Source of the DNA: Chryseobacterium potabilaquae
Lineage (GTDB): Bacteria; Bacteroidota; Bacteroidia; Flavobacteriales; Weeksellaceae
NCBI RefSeq assembly: GCF_902728265.1
Contig: NZ_CACVBR010000003.1
Span: 62,001-126,000, forward strand
Length of the DNA stretch: 64,000 bases
Direction: 5' to 3'
The notes beneath the pieces were generated by a model. That model was not told the DNA's origin. It did not search any database and saw only the letters and a list, made by a program, of their open reading frames with translations. Of the stretch, positions 1 through 9,070 are shown one piece after another (position 1 is the first letter of the stretch; each line of letters starts with the position of its first letter). The position numbers were made by a program, and so were the translations under genes.

Positions 1-508
1 TCACTAAACCCGAAACTCCTTGATATAAATGAGGTAATGAAAACATTACTGCACTAAGCAAAACAATTAAAATATTTTTGTCTTTACATAGCTTCCTCAA
101 TTGTAGAAAAGCAAAACCACGAAATAAAAGTTCTTCTCCAATAGCGGCACTAACCCACATATTGAAAAGCCATTTAAAATATTTCTGAGGATTTCCTTCA
201 ATTACTTTAAAAGAAGAATAATCCGCAGGTTCATTAAAAATTTCACTTACCAACGGCTGAAAAATAAAATCCATTGAAAGCTCAAGAATAAAATAACAAA
301 TAATTATTCTTTTAATTTCTAGTAATTTAATTTTTCGAAAATTCAAGTTTTTAAGATGTCCATCTTGCAAATAAGTAAAAAAAAGTATTACGATAATAAT
401 GACACAAAATGTATATGGGAATTTTGTATAAGGGTTAAAAATTAATGAAAATACTATTACCAAAAGTAATAATGCAATCCATTTATTAAGTAATACTTTT
501 AAATTCAT
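1..508 (-). CDS. CPBP family intramembrane metalloprotease (partial, C-terminus outside window)
   Basis: Reading the minus strand from an ATG at 508 gives an open frame of 169 residues that runs off the left edge. It begins MNLKVLLNKW and contains several hydrophobic helices. At about residues 124-133 lies GEELLFRGFA, the EExxxR motif of the CPBP (CAAX protease and bacteriocin-processing) family; the conserved Glu pair and Arg take part in metal-dependent intramembrane proteolysis. A second conserved patch, FSLPHLYQG, fits the downstream His motif of the family. It starts 14 nt after the stop of the upstream minus-strand gene, so the two are probably co-transcribed. Substrate unknown; CPBP members process prenylated proteins or peptides, or act in bacteriocin self-immunity. 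Confidence 0.85.
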   Translation of the reverse strand, partial: MNLKVLLNKWIALLLLVIVFSLIFNPYTKFPYTFCVIIIVILFFTYLQDGHLKNLNFRKIKLLEIKRIIICYFILELSMDFIFQPLVSEIFNEPADYSSFKVIEGNPQKYFKWLFNMWVSAAIGEELLFRGFAFLQLRKLCKDKNILIVLLSAVMFSLPHLYQGVSGLV

Positions 509-522
509 TCTTATTTATTATA

Positions 523-1437
523 CTATTCCCTTACCAAAGGCATTGTAGAGCATCTCAATAATCCCCCCATTTTTGAAATTTCCCTGTAAGGAATTTCTTC
601 CACCGTCATGCCCCACACATTCCTTAGATGATTATTCATTCTTGTAAAAGCTTTATCCGAGACAATAACTTCAGGAGAGATTGAAAATATATTAGGAAAC
701 ATTTCAAACATTTCCTCATCCGTCACATGGAAACAATTTTCTTCTCCAAAAATATCAATAATCAATCGATAATCACTTTCATCTACGAAGCCATTTTTGT
801 AAATAATACATTTATCATTTCCAACCGGATTAAAAGTACAATCTAAATGCAAAATTCCCTCATATGGAATCCTATCATTCTTCTTCAATTCTAGATCTAT
901 AATCCTTTTCTTAGGGAAATATTCTTTAAGAATTTCAATAGCATATTCATTTGTTCTTGCCGTCTTATAATTTCTATAGTCTTCACTAAAACAAGTCCCG
1001 ATAAAAATAAAGTCGTTCCAAACAATAACATCTCCTCCTTCAATATGCGCAGTTTCAGGCAGATTAATAATATTTCTCCATGCGACTTTTTCAAAGATTT
1101 TTTTATAGGCATCCTGTTCATCAGCCCTATCTGCTATTACATTTGAAATAATCATTTTATCATCAATCACAAAGGCCACGTCTCTAGCAAACACTTGATT
1201 GTATTCCTGGATAATACTCGGTCTTAAAACCTCAACATTATACTTTTTCAAAACTTTTTCAAAAGCATTCATTTCATTAATAATATCCTCTTCCGTAGGA
1301 TATATGTTGTGTTCAATTGAATAATATGACTTAGCATCATAACTTTCCGCCAATGTAGGCACCGATCCCATAGAATTAGGCTGACCTAAAACAACAGATT
1401 TAAGCCTGCCTGTTTCGTTTTTAATATTTAGTTTCAT
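523..1437 (-). CDS. Amidinotransferase / arginine deiminase-fold hydrolase
   Basis: 304 residues with the guanidino-group-modifying (beta/alpha propeller) family pattern: FARDVAFV near residue 83, HIEGGDV at 131-137, LHLDCTF with the likely catalytic His at 197, and the C-terminal GGLLRCSTMPLVRE with the likely nucleophilic Cys at 296. Cys, His and the acidic GGD motif are the elements used by arginine deiminases, dimethylargininases and amidinotransferases. No signal peptide, so cytoplasmic. Length and motif order resemble the DDAH/ADI-like group rather than classical about 400-residue ArcA. No arcB or arcC neighbours, so an arginine deiminase ATP pathway is not supported here. Substrate (arginine, methylarginine, agmatine-like) undetermined. 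Confidence 0.8.
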   Translation of the reverse strand: MKLNIKNETGRLKSVVLGQPNSMGSVPTLAESYDAKSYYSIEHNIYPTEEDIINEMNAFEKVLKKYNVEVLRPSIIQEYNQVFARDVAFVIDDKMIISNVIADRADEQDAYKKIFEKVAWRNIINLPETAHIEGGDVIVWNDFIFIGTCFSEDYRNYKTARTNEYAIEILKEYFPKKRIIDLELKKNDRIPYEGILHLDCTFNPVGNDKCIIYKNGFVDESDYRLIIDIFGEENCFHVTDEEMFEMFPNIFSISPEVIVSDKAFTRMNNHLRNVWGMTVEEIPYREISKMGGLLRCSTMPLVRE

Positions 1438-1456
1438 AAAGATTTATGCAATACTA

Positions 1457-1464
1457 CAAATATA
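1457..1464 (-). promoter_or_regulatory. Candidate -7 element (TATATTTG) for the amidinotransferase gene
   Basis: On the minus strand 1464-1457 reads TATATTTG, matching the Bacteroidota TAnnTTTG element, about 20 nt upstream of the start codon at 1437. No good TTTG partner is visible at the usual spacing. Confidence 0.45.
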
Positions 1465-2017
1465 AGTAAAGGTCTGTATTTGTAAAACTTTTGGATTGTT
1501 TTTAAAAGCCAATTTCATTTTATTCTATAAAAGATTTAAAATACAGTTTTTGCTTATAACTCCATCATTAAAACACAAATAGAATAACTACAAAAATCGT
1601 TTTTTAAAGATAATACCCAGTTACGGTCTACGATATTCATTCAATTGCGTATCAACAATTTTCATTTTATTATATATTGATCAACGAAAATAAAATTAAA
1701 ACTACAAAATGTGTAAATGTAAAACGATATTAAAAAGTCACTATTTAATGAATTTTAGTGAAAACAATGATAATATAGAACATAAAACACATATTATTGA
1801 TTATAATTCACCATAATTTCAATTATTTTTCGAAATATACTAAAATAGAATATTATTAATTTCAATTTAATTAAAATCAAAAAATATAAAATCTAATGCC
1901 AAATTTTAAGTTTATTTTTCAATAAGAAATCAATAATTAAATAAAATAAAAAGTACGATTTAATCAAAATAAAAACCAAAGTAGTAAACATATTACTACT
2001 ATATCAAATAAATTTTA

Positions 2018-2025
2018 TAGATTTG
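2018..2025 (+). promoter_or_regulatory. Candidate -7 element (TAGATTTG) for the cytolysin-like array
   Basis: TAGATTTG fits the Bacteroidota TAnnTTTG consensus. Transcription from here would give a leader of roughly 265 nt before the first cytolysin-like gene. No clear TTTG lies 19-20 nt upstream, so support is partial. Confidence 0.35.
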
Positions 2026-2296
2026 CAAAAATAAAACTACATAGAAATTATTTATTCTAAACAAAAATAATTGTCTAACCTCTAAAATAATTCATCAATG
2101 AAATAACCCTTACTATATACCCCAAAAAGATCATATTATGTAAATAATTATATAATACTATGAAAGTTAGTAACGAAGCATAAAAGCCGAAGTATTGGGA
2201 ACACCAGTTCCATAACACACAAAAGCATCAATAAAATCATCACAATTACAAAGCGATCTAAAGCTTTGAGAATATCAACATTAAAAGTAAGTTAAT

Positions 2297-3904
2297 ATGA
2301 AATTAAAATTTTTAGCCGTTCTATGTATAGGTGCCCTATACAGTTGTAATCAGGAAAACATTCTGGACAATAATAACAATATTGATCTAAACTCATTAAG
2401 AGAAAACAATATTTACGATGGGCCTGCAACTCAATTAATAAAAAAAGAAATTAAAAACAGCCCGGCTAATACTTCAACTAAGACCCCTGAAAACTGCGTA
2501 GATGTTAGTGAACATCAAGAAAAAACCTTTGACCATTTTTCCAGACTGGGTACAGGAGCCTCGTTAATGTGGCCCGGAAATATAGTTCAAGGGAAAACCA
2601 TTAAAACGGGTCAGTTAGCATCCATCCCAATTGGAGATAACGGAAGAAACTCTATTGAGGTAAAAGTGGATGCTTTTTCCTCTAGCCCAACAATTCCAAG
2701 TTCTCAACTTATTACAGATCCTACCCCCGGTAAAGTGCAAACAGCATTGCAAGCAATGTTGAACGGTTTTTATGATTCGGGTACTAATTTCCCGGCGAAT
2801 TATAGTATCGACATACAAAGAACGTTCAATAGTAAACAGTTACAAATAGCATTGAATGTTGGCTATACGGGAGCAATTGGCATGGATGTAGGGGGAAGTT
2901 TTGGGATCAATTTTAACACAAGTAAAACCTATTATGCCGTTACTCTAAAACAGAAATTTTTTGAGGTATCTGTAAATCCTAAAACAGGATTGAAAGGAAA
3001 TGATGGATGGATCACGAGCAGCTATCCACAAGCACAACTGGACCAATATATCGCTGCCGATAACCCTGCTGTTTATATCTCATCTGTTACTTATGGAAGG
3101 CTATATACGTTAGTGTATGAATCAGATGAAAAAGCAACTAAAATAGAACAAGCTCTTAATTTTGCCTATAAAAATCCTACTGCCAACATTTCTGCCTCTC
3201 AAAAAACAGAATTTTCCACAACTTTACAAAATGCGAGAGTGTATGTAAAACAACTGGGAGGAAGTGCTACAGCAGGATTAGAAGCTTCATTAGGCACATT
3301 AGCAGGAAACTTTGATTCGGTAAGAAATTTTGTTGTAACTGGCGCAGAAGTTTCAAAAACAAACCCTGGATATCCTATTGAATATGCTGCCGTTAATATT
3401 GGCTCTAACCTACCTGTTACCATAAAAGTAGAGGATCAGGTAAATTATCAAAATTGTACAGATAATGGATACAAATTAATCTTGAAAAATATGGATTATG
3501 CAACTCTTCCAGTAGTCTTAAGAACAGAAAACAATTGGGATAATAGTGTATACTATCTTGCAAGTGGAGAACAAGTTGTGCTTCCTTATAATGCTAACTT
3601 AATGCAATTCACTTATAATGGAAGTCCACTAGAAGAAATTGATCTTAACAATGGCAGTTCCGCAGACGACATTAAATTTTACAAGACCACTAATACTCAA
3701 TATTCAAAAACTATATATTATAGAAGACAAAATTTTGGCTTGAGTACATTCCAGCCTCTGTTCTTGAACTATCCCAATATTGCCAACACCACAGCATATA
3801 CTATTATTGATCATGATGGTATTAATGGAGGCCCAGCAGCAAAAATTGAGGCAACAAAAGATACAAATAACAACGCACTTAAAATTGAAATCAAAAGAAA
3901 ATAA
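2297..3904 (+). CDS. Cholesterol-dependent-cytolysin-like (thiol-activated cytolysin family) lipoprotein, copy 1
   Basis: 535 residues. Signal peptide ends in lipobox LYSC (lipid Cys17) followed by NQE, compatible with the Bacteroidota surface-export signal. The core matches the thiol-activated cytolysin family: MWPGN at 91-95 (compare the YPGALL strand of CDCs), a TMH1-like segment around 178-228, TYGRLY at 265-270 (CDC: AYGRTI), the hallmark Gly-Gly pair at 321-322, and NPGYPIEY at 356-363 (CDC: NPAYPISY). The Trp-rich undecapeptide used by classical CDCs to sense cholesterol is absent. Expected role, from the family: an oligomerising beta-barrel pore former. Copy 1 is the most diverged of the five. 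Cys67 and Cys387 are the only other mature cysteines. Target membrane unknown. Confidence 0.88.
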   Translation: MKLKFLAVLCIGALYSCNQENILDNNNNIDLNSLRENNIYDGPATQLIKKEIKNSPANTSTKTPENCVDVSEHQEKTFDHFSRLGTGASLMWPGNIVQGKTIKTGQLASIPIGDNGRNSIEVKVDAFSSSPTIPSSQLITDPTPGKVQTALQAMLNGFYDSGTNFPANYSIDIQRTFNSKQLQIALNVGYTGAIGMDVGGSFGINFNTSKTYYAVTLKQKFFEVSVNPKTGLKGNDGWITSSYPQAQLDQYIAADNPAVYISSVTYGRLYTLVYESDEKATKIEQALNFAYKNPTANISASQKTEFSTTLQNARVYVKQLGGSATAGLEASLGTLAGNFDSVRNFVVTGAEVSKTNPGYPIEYAAVNIGSNLPVTIKVEDQVNYQNCTDNGYKLILKNMDYATLPVVLRTENNWDNSVYYLASGEQVVLPYNANLMQFTYNGSPLEEIDLNNGSSADDIKFYKTTNTQYSKTIYYRRQNFGLSTFQPLFLNYPNIANTTAYTIIDHDGINGGPAAKIEATKDTNNNALKIEIKRK

Positions 3905-3922
3905 TATAGTTAAACCCTTACA

Positions 3923-5518
3923 ATGAAATTAAAACTTTCAACAGCAATTTTACTTACAGCCCTACTATACAGCTGTAATGACGACCAAACTTTAGAAGAG
4001 AACAATTATGATCAGAATTTGTTAAAACAAGCAAATATATATGATGGTCCCGCTACTCAATTAATCAAAACAAAAATAAACAACAATTTATCCGGCTCCG
4101 CAAGTCCAAGTACTACAAACTGTGAAGATATTACTGAAAATCAAGAAAAGACATTTGATAGCTTTACAAGATTAGGTACAGGCGCAGAATTAATGTGGCC
4201 AGGTAACATCATCCAAGGTAAAACGATTAAAACAGGACAAATGGCCACTATTCCAATTGGTGACCAGGGAAGAAATCCAATTGAAGTAAAAGTGGACGCT
4301 TTCTCTTCGAGTTCTACTGTTCCTAGTTCTAAAGTTATTGAAAATCCTACTCCAGGAAAAGTTCAAAACGCATTAGGTGAAATTATCAATGGATATTATG
4401 ATTCAGGGACTAATTTCCCAGCTAACTATAGCGTGGATATCCAAAGAACATTCAGTAATAAACAACTGCAAATGGCTCTTAATATAGGATATACCGGAAC
4501 TACCGGATTAGATGGAGGGGCTAACTTTGGAATTAATTTCAATAAAACCAAAAGCTATTACGCTGTAACATTAAAGCAGAAATTCTTTCAAGTTTCTGTG
4601 AATTCAAAAACAGGATTAAAAGGTAATGACGGATGGATCAAAAGTAGCTATCCTCAATCACAGCTAGATCCATATATCAAATCGGATAATCCTCCTGTAT
4701 ATGTTTCAACAGTAACGTATGGTAGATTATATACTCTTGTTTATGAATCTGAAGAAAGTGCTACGAAAGTGGAACAGGCTCTTAATTTTGCGTATAAAAA
4801 CCCTGCAGCATCTATAACAGCATCTCAGAAGGCTGAATATTCATCGACCTTACAGAATGCAAGAGTATATGTAAAACAACTTGGAGGAAGTGCTACAGCA
4901 GGTCTAGAAGCATCCATGAGTACCCTAGCAGGTAGTTTTGATTCCGTTAGAAACTTTATCGTTACTGGTGCAGAAGCTTCAAAAACAAATCCTGGATATC
5001 CTATTGAATACACTGCTGTAAATATAGGGTCTAATCTTCCTGTTACAGTAAAGCTAACAGAACAAATAACCTATAAAAACTGCACCGACAACGGATATAA
5101 ACTCATTTTAAAAAATGTAGATTATGCTACTCTACCTATAATTATCAAAACATCTGATAACCCTAGTAACGATGTATATTATCTTGCAAGTGGAGAAACT
5201 ATCGAATTCCCATATAATATAAATTTCATGGAATTCACTTATAAAGGAAGCCCGATTAACAAAATCGATCTTAACAATGATGGAATATCTGATGACTTGG
5301 AATTCAATGGTTCAGATCCTAACTACCACCCATCCATTTCTTATCATAAAAACTTCCTTTCCAATAACATGCTAGTCAACAATTATAAAGACTTAGCTCT
5401 TGCTAACGCTTATAATATGATAGATGAAGATGGTATTAATGGTGGAGCACCAGCAAAACTTGAGGCAACAAAAGATATTGCTAATAATGCGCTCAGAATT
5501 GAAATCAAAAAGAAATAA
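3923..5518 (+). CDS. Cholesterol-dependent-cytolysin-like lipoprotein, copy 2
   Basis: 531 residues; lipobox LYSC with lipid Cys18 followed by NDD. Same landmarks as copy 1 at the same positions: MWPGN 91-95, TYGRLY 265-270, Gly-Gly 321-322, NPGYPIEY 356-363, and the Cys67/Cys387 pair. Residues 449-460 read DLNNDGISDDLE, a good EF-hand or thrombospondin-type-3-like calcium loop (D1, N3, D5, G6, D9, E12) that is degenerate in the other copies. Starts 18 nt after copy 1, so the two are probably one transcript; a strong hairpin follows at 5626-5662. Confidence 0.88.
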   Translation: MKLKLSTAILLTALLYSCNDDQTLEENNYDQNLLKQANIYDGPATQLIKTKINNNLSGSASPSTTNCEDITENQEKTFDSFTRLGTGAELMWPGNIIQGKTIKTGQMATIPIGDQGRNPIEVKVDAFSSSSTVPSSKVIENPTPGKVQNALGEIINGYYDSGTNFPANYSVDIQRTFSNKQLQMALNIGYTGTTGLDGGANFGINFNKTKSYYAVTLKQKFFQVSVNSKTGLKGNDGWIKSSYPQSQLDPYIKSDNPPVYVSTVTYGRLYTLVYESEESATKVEQALNFAYKNPAASITASQKAEYSSTLQNARVYVKQLGGSATAGLEASMSTLAGSFDSVRNFIVTGAEASKTNPGYPIEYTAVNIGSNLPVTVKLTEQITYKNCTDNGYKLILKNVDYATLPIIIKTSDNPSNDVYYLASGETIEFPYNINFMEFTYKGSPINKIDLNNDGISDDLEFNGSDPNYHPSISYHKNFLSNNMLVNNYKDLALANAYNMIDEDGINGGAPAKLEATKDIANNALRIEIKKK

Positions 5519-5625
5519 TCCTCTATAAATAGAGATAGGTGCAAGCACTCAAGTGTAGGATCGTTTTGAAAAGTATGTAAGATAAATCTTTTCATGACAA
5601 CTAAACACATATTCACTTCAACACT

Positions 5626-5662
5626 CCTCATACTTGCCATAGTAGCATAGGCAAGTATGAGG
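5626..5662 (+). terminator. Strong inverted repeat after copy 2
   Basis: A perfect 13-bp stem, CCTCATACTTGCC (5626-5638) with its complement at 5650-5662, and an 11-nt loop, followed by TTTATAT. It looks like a factor-independent terminator or RNA-processing hairpin between cytolysin-like copies 2 and 3. Confidence 0.65.
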
Positions 5663-5760
5663 TTTATATAAAAAAACAAAACATCAAATCAATCATTAAC
5701 TTAATATGAAAAAGAAAATTAAATAAACAACTATCAACATAAAAAATAAACACTTTTAAA

Positions 5761-7365
5761 ATGAAATTAAAACTTTCGACAGCGATTTTACTAACAACAT
5801 TATTATACAGCTGTAATAATGAACAGAGTTTGGATGAAAACAACAATGATCAACACTCGCTAAAGCAAGCCAGTATATACAACGGACCTGCTAGCAAGCT
5901 AATCATAACAAAGGTAAATAATAACCTATCAAGCTCTGCCAATAAAAATGCTACGAATTGTGAAGACATCACCGAACACCAAGAGAAAACTTTTGACAGC
6001 TTTACAAGGCTCGGAACGGGTGCCGAATTGATGTGGCCTGGAAATATTATCCAAGGCAAGACCATTAAAACAGGGCAAGTAGCTACTATTCCTATCAGTG
6101 ACCAAGGAAGAAATCCAATTGAAGTAAAAGTAGATGCCTTCTCTTCAAGTTCCACTGTTCCAAGCTCTAAACTTATAGAAAGTCCTACACCAGGAAAAGT
6201 GCAAATTGCTTTAGGTGAAATCATCAATAGTTATTATGACTCCGGAACTAAGTTTCCAGCTAACTATAGTATTGATATACAAAGAACATTCAGCAGTAAA
6301 CAACTCCAGATGGCCCTTAATATAGGATACACAGGTACCGTAGGCCTTGATGGAGGAACTAGCTTTGGAATTAATTTTAATAAAAATAAAAACTATTACG
6401 CTGTCACATTGAAGCAGAAATTCTTCCAGGTTTCAGTGAATTCAAAAACAGGATTAAAAGGAAATGATGGATGGATTAAAAGTGATTATCCAAAATCACA
6501 ACTGGATCCATATATAAAATCTGATAATCCAGCAATCTACATATCAACAGTAACATATGGCAGGCTATATACACTTGTTTATGAATCTGAAGAAAATGCT
6601 ACGAAAATTGAACAAGCACTCAATTTTGCTTATAAAAATCCGGCTGCTTCCATTACTGCTTCTCAAAAAGCAGAGTATGCATCTACATTACAAAATGCAA
6701 GAGTATATGTAAAACAACTGGGAGGAAGTGCTACAGCAGGTTTAGAATCATCAATGAGTACTCTAGCAGGAAACTTTGATTCTGTAAGAGACTTTGTCGT
6801 TACTGGCGCAGAAGCATCAAAAACAAACCCTGGATATCCTATCGAATATACTGCAGTTAATATTGGATCAAATCTTCCCGTTACCATAAAAGTAGAAGAT
6901 CAGGTAACCTATAAAAACTGTATAGATAATACATATAAACTTATTCTAAAAAATGCTGACTATACCCCACTACCTATTCTTTTTAAAACAATAGATAATC
7001 CTAATCATAGTACATATCATCTTACCTCTGGAGAAAGCATTGAACTCCCATACAACAGTAATCTAATGCAATTTACTTATAAAGGAAGCCCTATAAAAAG
7101 CATTGATCTTAATAATGGAGATTCTTCTGATGATATCTCATTTAATGAAGGAAGCGAAATGCCTTTAGGATCAATAACGTATAAAAAACATATGCTTTTT
7201 CAAAATAGCATAAAACTTCTTTTTGAAAACTATAAAGATATATCCAAAACATTGGCATATACTATTATTGATGAAGATGGGATTAATGGAGGAGGAGCTG
7301 CTAAACTTGAAGCAACAAAAGATGCAGCTAACAATACACTTAAAATTGAAATCAAAAAAAAGTAA
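5761..7365 (+). CDS. Cholesterol-dependent-cytolysin-like lipoprotein, copy 3
   Basis: 534 residues, lipid Cys18 (LYSC then NNE). The pore-forming core is nearly superimposable on copy 2, including MWPGN, TYGRLY, KQLGGSATAGLE and NPGYPIEY. The variable C-terminal part (about residues 405-505) differs clearly from the other copies, for example SEMPLGSITYKKHM, before the shared tail YTIIDEDGINGG and the basic end. Flanked by hairpins at 5626-5662 and 7391-7429 with 242 and 112 bp of non-coding DNA, so it may be its own transcription unit. No clear TAnnTTTG element was found upstream. Confidence 0.88.
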   Translation: MKLKLSTAILLTTLLYSCNNEQSLDENNNDQHSLKQASIYNGPASKLIITKVNNNLSSSANKNATNCEDITEHQEKTFDSFTRLGTGAELMWPGNIIQGKTIKTGQVATIPISDQGRNPIEVKVDAFSSSSTVPSSKLIESPTPGKVQIALGEIINSYYDSGTKFPANYSIDIQRTFSSKQLQMALNIGYTGTVGLDGGTSFGINFNKNKNYYAVTLKQKFFQVSVNSKTGLKGNDGWIKSDYPKSQLDPYIKSDNPAIYISTVTYGRLYTLVYESEENATKIEQALNFAYKNPAASITASQKAEYASTLQNARVYVKQLGGSATAGLESSMSTLAGNFDSVRDFVVTGAEASKTNPGYPIEYTAVNIGSNLPVTIKVEDQVTYKNCIDNTYKLILKNADYTPLPILFKTIDNPNHSTYHLTSGESIELPYNSNLMQFTYKGSPIKSIDLNNGDSSDDISFNEGSEMPLGSITYKKHMLFQNSIKLLFENYKDISKTLAYTIIDEDGINGGGAAKLEATKDAANNTLKIEIKKK

Positions 7366-7390
7366 TACTTAATAATTACATTTTAGCTCT

Positions 7391-7429
7391 GAGAGCCCAT
7401 AGCTGTATACTAATACAATATGGGTTCTC
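7391..7429 (+). terminator. Hairpin after copy 3
   Basis: GAGAGCCCATA (7391-7401) pairs with TATGGGTTCTC (7419-7429): 11 bp including one G-U pair, 17-nt loop, followed by TATTTAT. Probable terminator between copies 3 and 4. Confidence 0.55.
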
Positions 7430-7477
7430 TATTTATAAAAAAATCAAATAGTAAAATAAAAACACACTTACATTAAA

Positions 7478-9064
7478 ATGAACTTAAAACTTTCGACAGC
7501 AATTTTACTTACGGCTTTATTATACAGCTGTAATGACGACCAAACTTTAGAACAGAACTATTATGATCAAAATTCACTACAACAAACTAACATTTATGAT
7601 GGGCCTGCTACCCAATTAATTAAAACAAAAATAAATAGCAACACATCCAGTTCTGCCAATAAAAATGCTACTTCGAACTGTGAAGATATTACTGAAAAGC
7701 AAGAAAAAACATTTGATAACTTCACTAGGCTTGGTGCTGGTGCCGAATTAATGTGGCCTGGAAATATCATCCAAGGTAAAACCATTAAAACAGGACAAAT
7801 GGCAACCATACCTATTGGTGATGAAGGACGTAACCCCATTGAAGTAAAAGTGGATGCTTTCTCTTCCAGCTCTACCATCCCTAGTTCTAAAACTATCGAA
7901 AACCCAACACCTGGTAAGGTTCAAAATGCATTAGGTCAGATTATCAATGGTTATTATGATTCAGGAACCAATTTCCCAGCTAATTACAGTATTGATGTTC
8001 AAAGAGCCTTCAGTAGTAAACAATTACAAATGGCTCTTAATATAGGATATACCGGAACAATGGGATTAGACGGAGGAACTAGCTTTGGAATTAATTTCAA
8101 TAAAAACAAAAGCTATTACGCTGTAACACTGAAGCAGAAATTCTTCCAAGTTTCCGTGAATTCAAAAATAGGATTAAAAGGCAATGACGGATGGATCAAA
8201 AGTAGCTATCCTCAATCACAGATAGATCCATATATTAAATCTGATAATCCTCCTGTATATATTTCAACCGTTACTTATGGTAGATTATACACTCTCGTTT
8301 ATGAATCAAATGAAAGCGCAGCTAAATTAGAGCAAGCTCTTAATTTTGCCTATAAAAATCCAATAGCTTCTATTACAGCATCTCAAAAATCAGAATTTGC
8401 AGCAACATTACAAAATGCAAGAGTATATGTAAAACAACTGGGAGGAAATGCTACTGCTGGATTAGAGGCATCTATGAGTACGCTCGCTGGTAATTTTGAT
8501 TCAGTAAGAAACTTTGTGATCGCTGGTTCGGAAGCGTCAAAAACAAATCCTGGATATCCAATAGAATATACTGCAGTAAATATAAGCTCTAATCTTCCTG
8601 TTACCATAAAAGTAGAAGACCAAATAGTTTATAAAAACTGTACTGAAAATGGATATAAACTTATTTTAAAAAATACAAATTACACCACTCTTCCTTTATT
8701 ATTCAAAACCATGGATAGCCAAAGTCAAAGTGTATATTATCTTCCCAAGGGAGAGAGTATTTCATTTCCTTATGACACTAATTCTATGCAGTTTACTTAT
8801 AATGGAAGCCCTTTAGAAAAAATTGATCTTAACAACGGTAATATATTTTCTGATAATATTCACTTCAAACCTAATTATATTTATTACAAAGGTCAGCTAA
8901 GTGAAATGATTGATAACCTTTTTGAATACTACCGTGATATAGCCACCGTAAAAACAAATACCGTAAATGATGAAAATGGTATTAATAACGGACCTGCAGC
9001 TCAATTGATAACTACAAAAGATTTAACAAATAATTCTCTTACAATTGAAGTCAAAAGAAAATAA
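7478..9064 (+). CDS. Cholesterol-dependent-cytolysin-like lipoprotein, copy 4
   Basis: 528 residues, lipid Cys18 (LYSC then NDD). Core motifs as in the other copies; the glycine pair is in KQLGGNATAG. In this copy an N-terminal stretch just after the lipid anchor (residues 41-51, DGPATQLIKTK) is closely echoed near the C-terminus (505-514, GPAAQLITTK). The C-terminal variable part is slightly shorter than in the other copies. Stops 6 nt before copy 5, so the two are almost certainly co-transcribed. Confidence 0.88.
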   Translation: MNLKLSTAILLTALLYSCNDDQTLEQNYYDQNSLQQTNIYDGPATQLIKTKINSNTSSSANKNATSNCEDITEKQEKTFDNFTRLGAGAELMWPGNIIQGKTIKTGQMATIPIGDEGRNPIEVKVDAFSSSSTIPSSKTIENPTPGKVQNALGQIINGYYDSGTNFPANYSIDVQRAFSSKQLQMALNIGYTGTMGLDGGTSFGINFNKNKSYYAVTLKQKFFQVSVNSKIGLKGNDGWIKSSYPQSQIDPYIKSDNPPVYISTVTYGRLYTLVYESNESAAKLEQALNFAYKNPIASITASQKSEFAATLQNARVYVKQLGGNATAGLEASMSTLAGNFDSVRNFVIAGSEASKTNPGYPIEYTAVNISSNLPVTIKVEDQIVYKNCTENGYKLILKNTNYTTLPLLFKTMDSQSQSVYYLPKGESISFPYDTNSMQFTYNGSPLEKIDLNNGNIFSDNIHFKPNYIYYKGQLSEMIDNLFEYYRDIATVKTNTVNDENGINNGPAAQLITTKDLTNNSLTIEVKRK

Positions 9065-9070
9065 CTTAAA

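Larger units (their letters stand above)
1438..2296. other. Long AT-rich intergenic region, no gene seen
   Basis: About 860 bp of very AT-rich DNA between the minus-strand amidinotransferase and the plus-strand cytolysin-like array, with stop codons in all frames. It holds a -7 element on each strand (1457-1464 minus, 2018-2025 plus), an imperfect dyad at 1758-1811 (outer arms GTGAA/TTCAC) and a small GGAA/TTCC hairpin near 2199-2213. The last 270 nt would be the leader of the array if the 2018 element is used. A 7-codon frame at 2161 is too short to call. Confidence 0.6.

Noticed and set aside
523..1437. Immunity or toxin role for the amidinotransferase next to the array
   Set aside because: It is divergent, separated by 860 bp, and looks like an ordinary cytosolic guanidino hydrolase.
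2161..2184. Seven-codon frame upstream of the array as a leader peptide
   Set aside because: Too short, with no run of regulatory codons and no terminator/antiterminator visible around it.
5850..6227. Long minus-strand frame inside cytolysin-like copy 3, with similar ones in copies 1, 2, 4 and 5
   Set aside because: All are antisense shadows; they recur because the sense genes are paralogous, not because the antisense frame is a gene.
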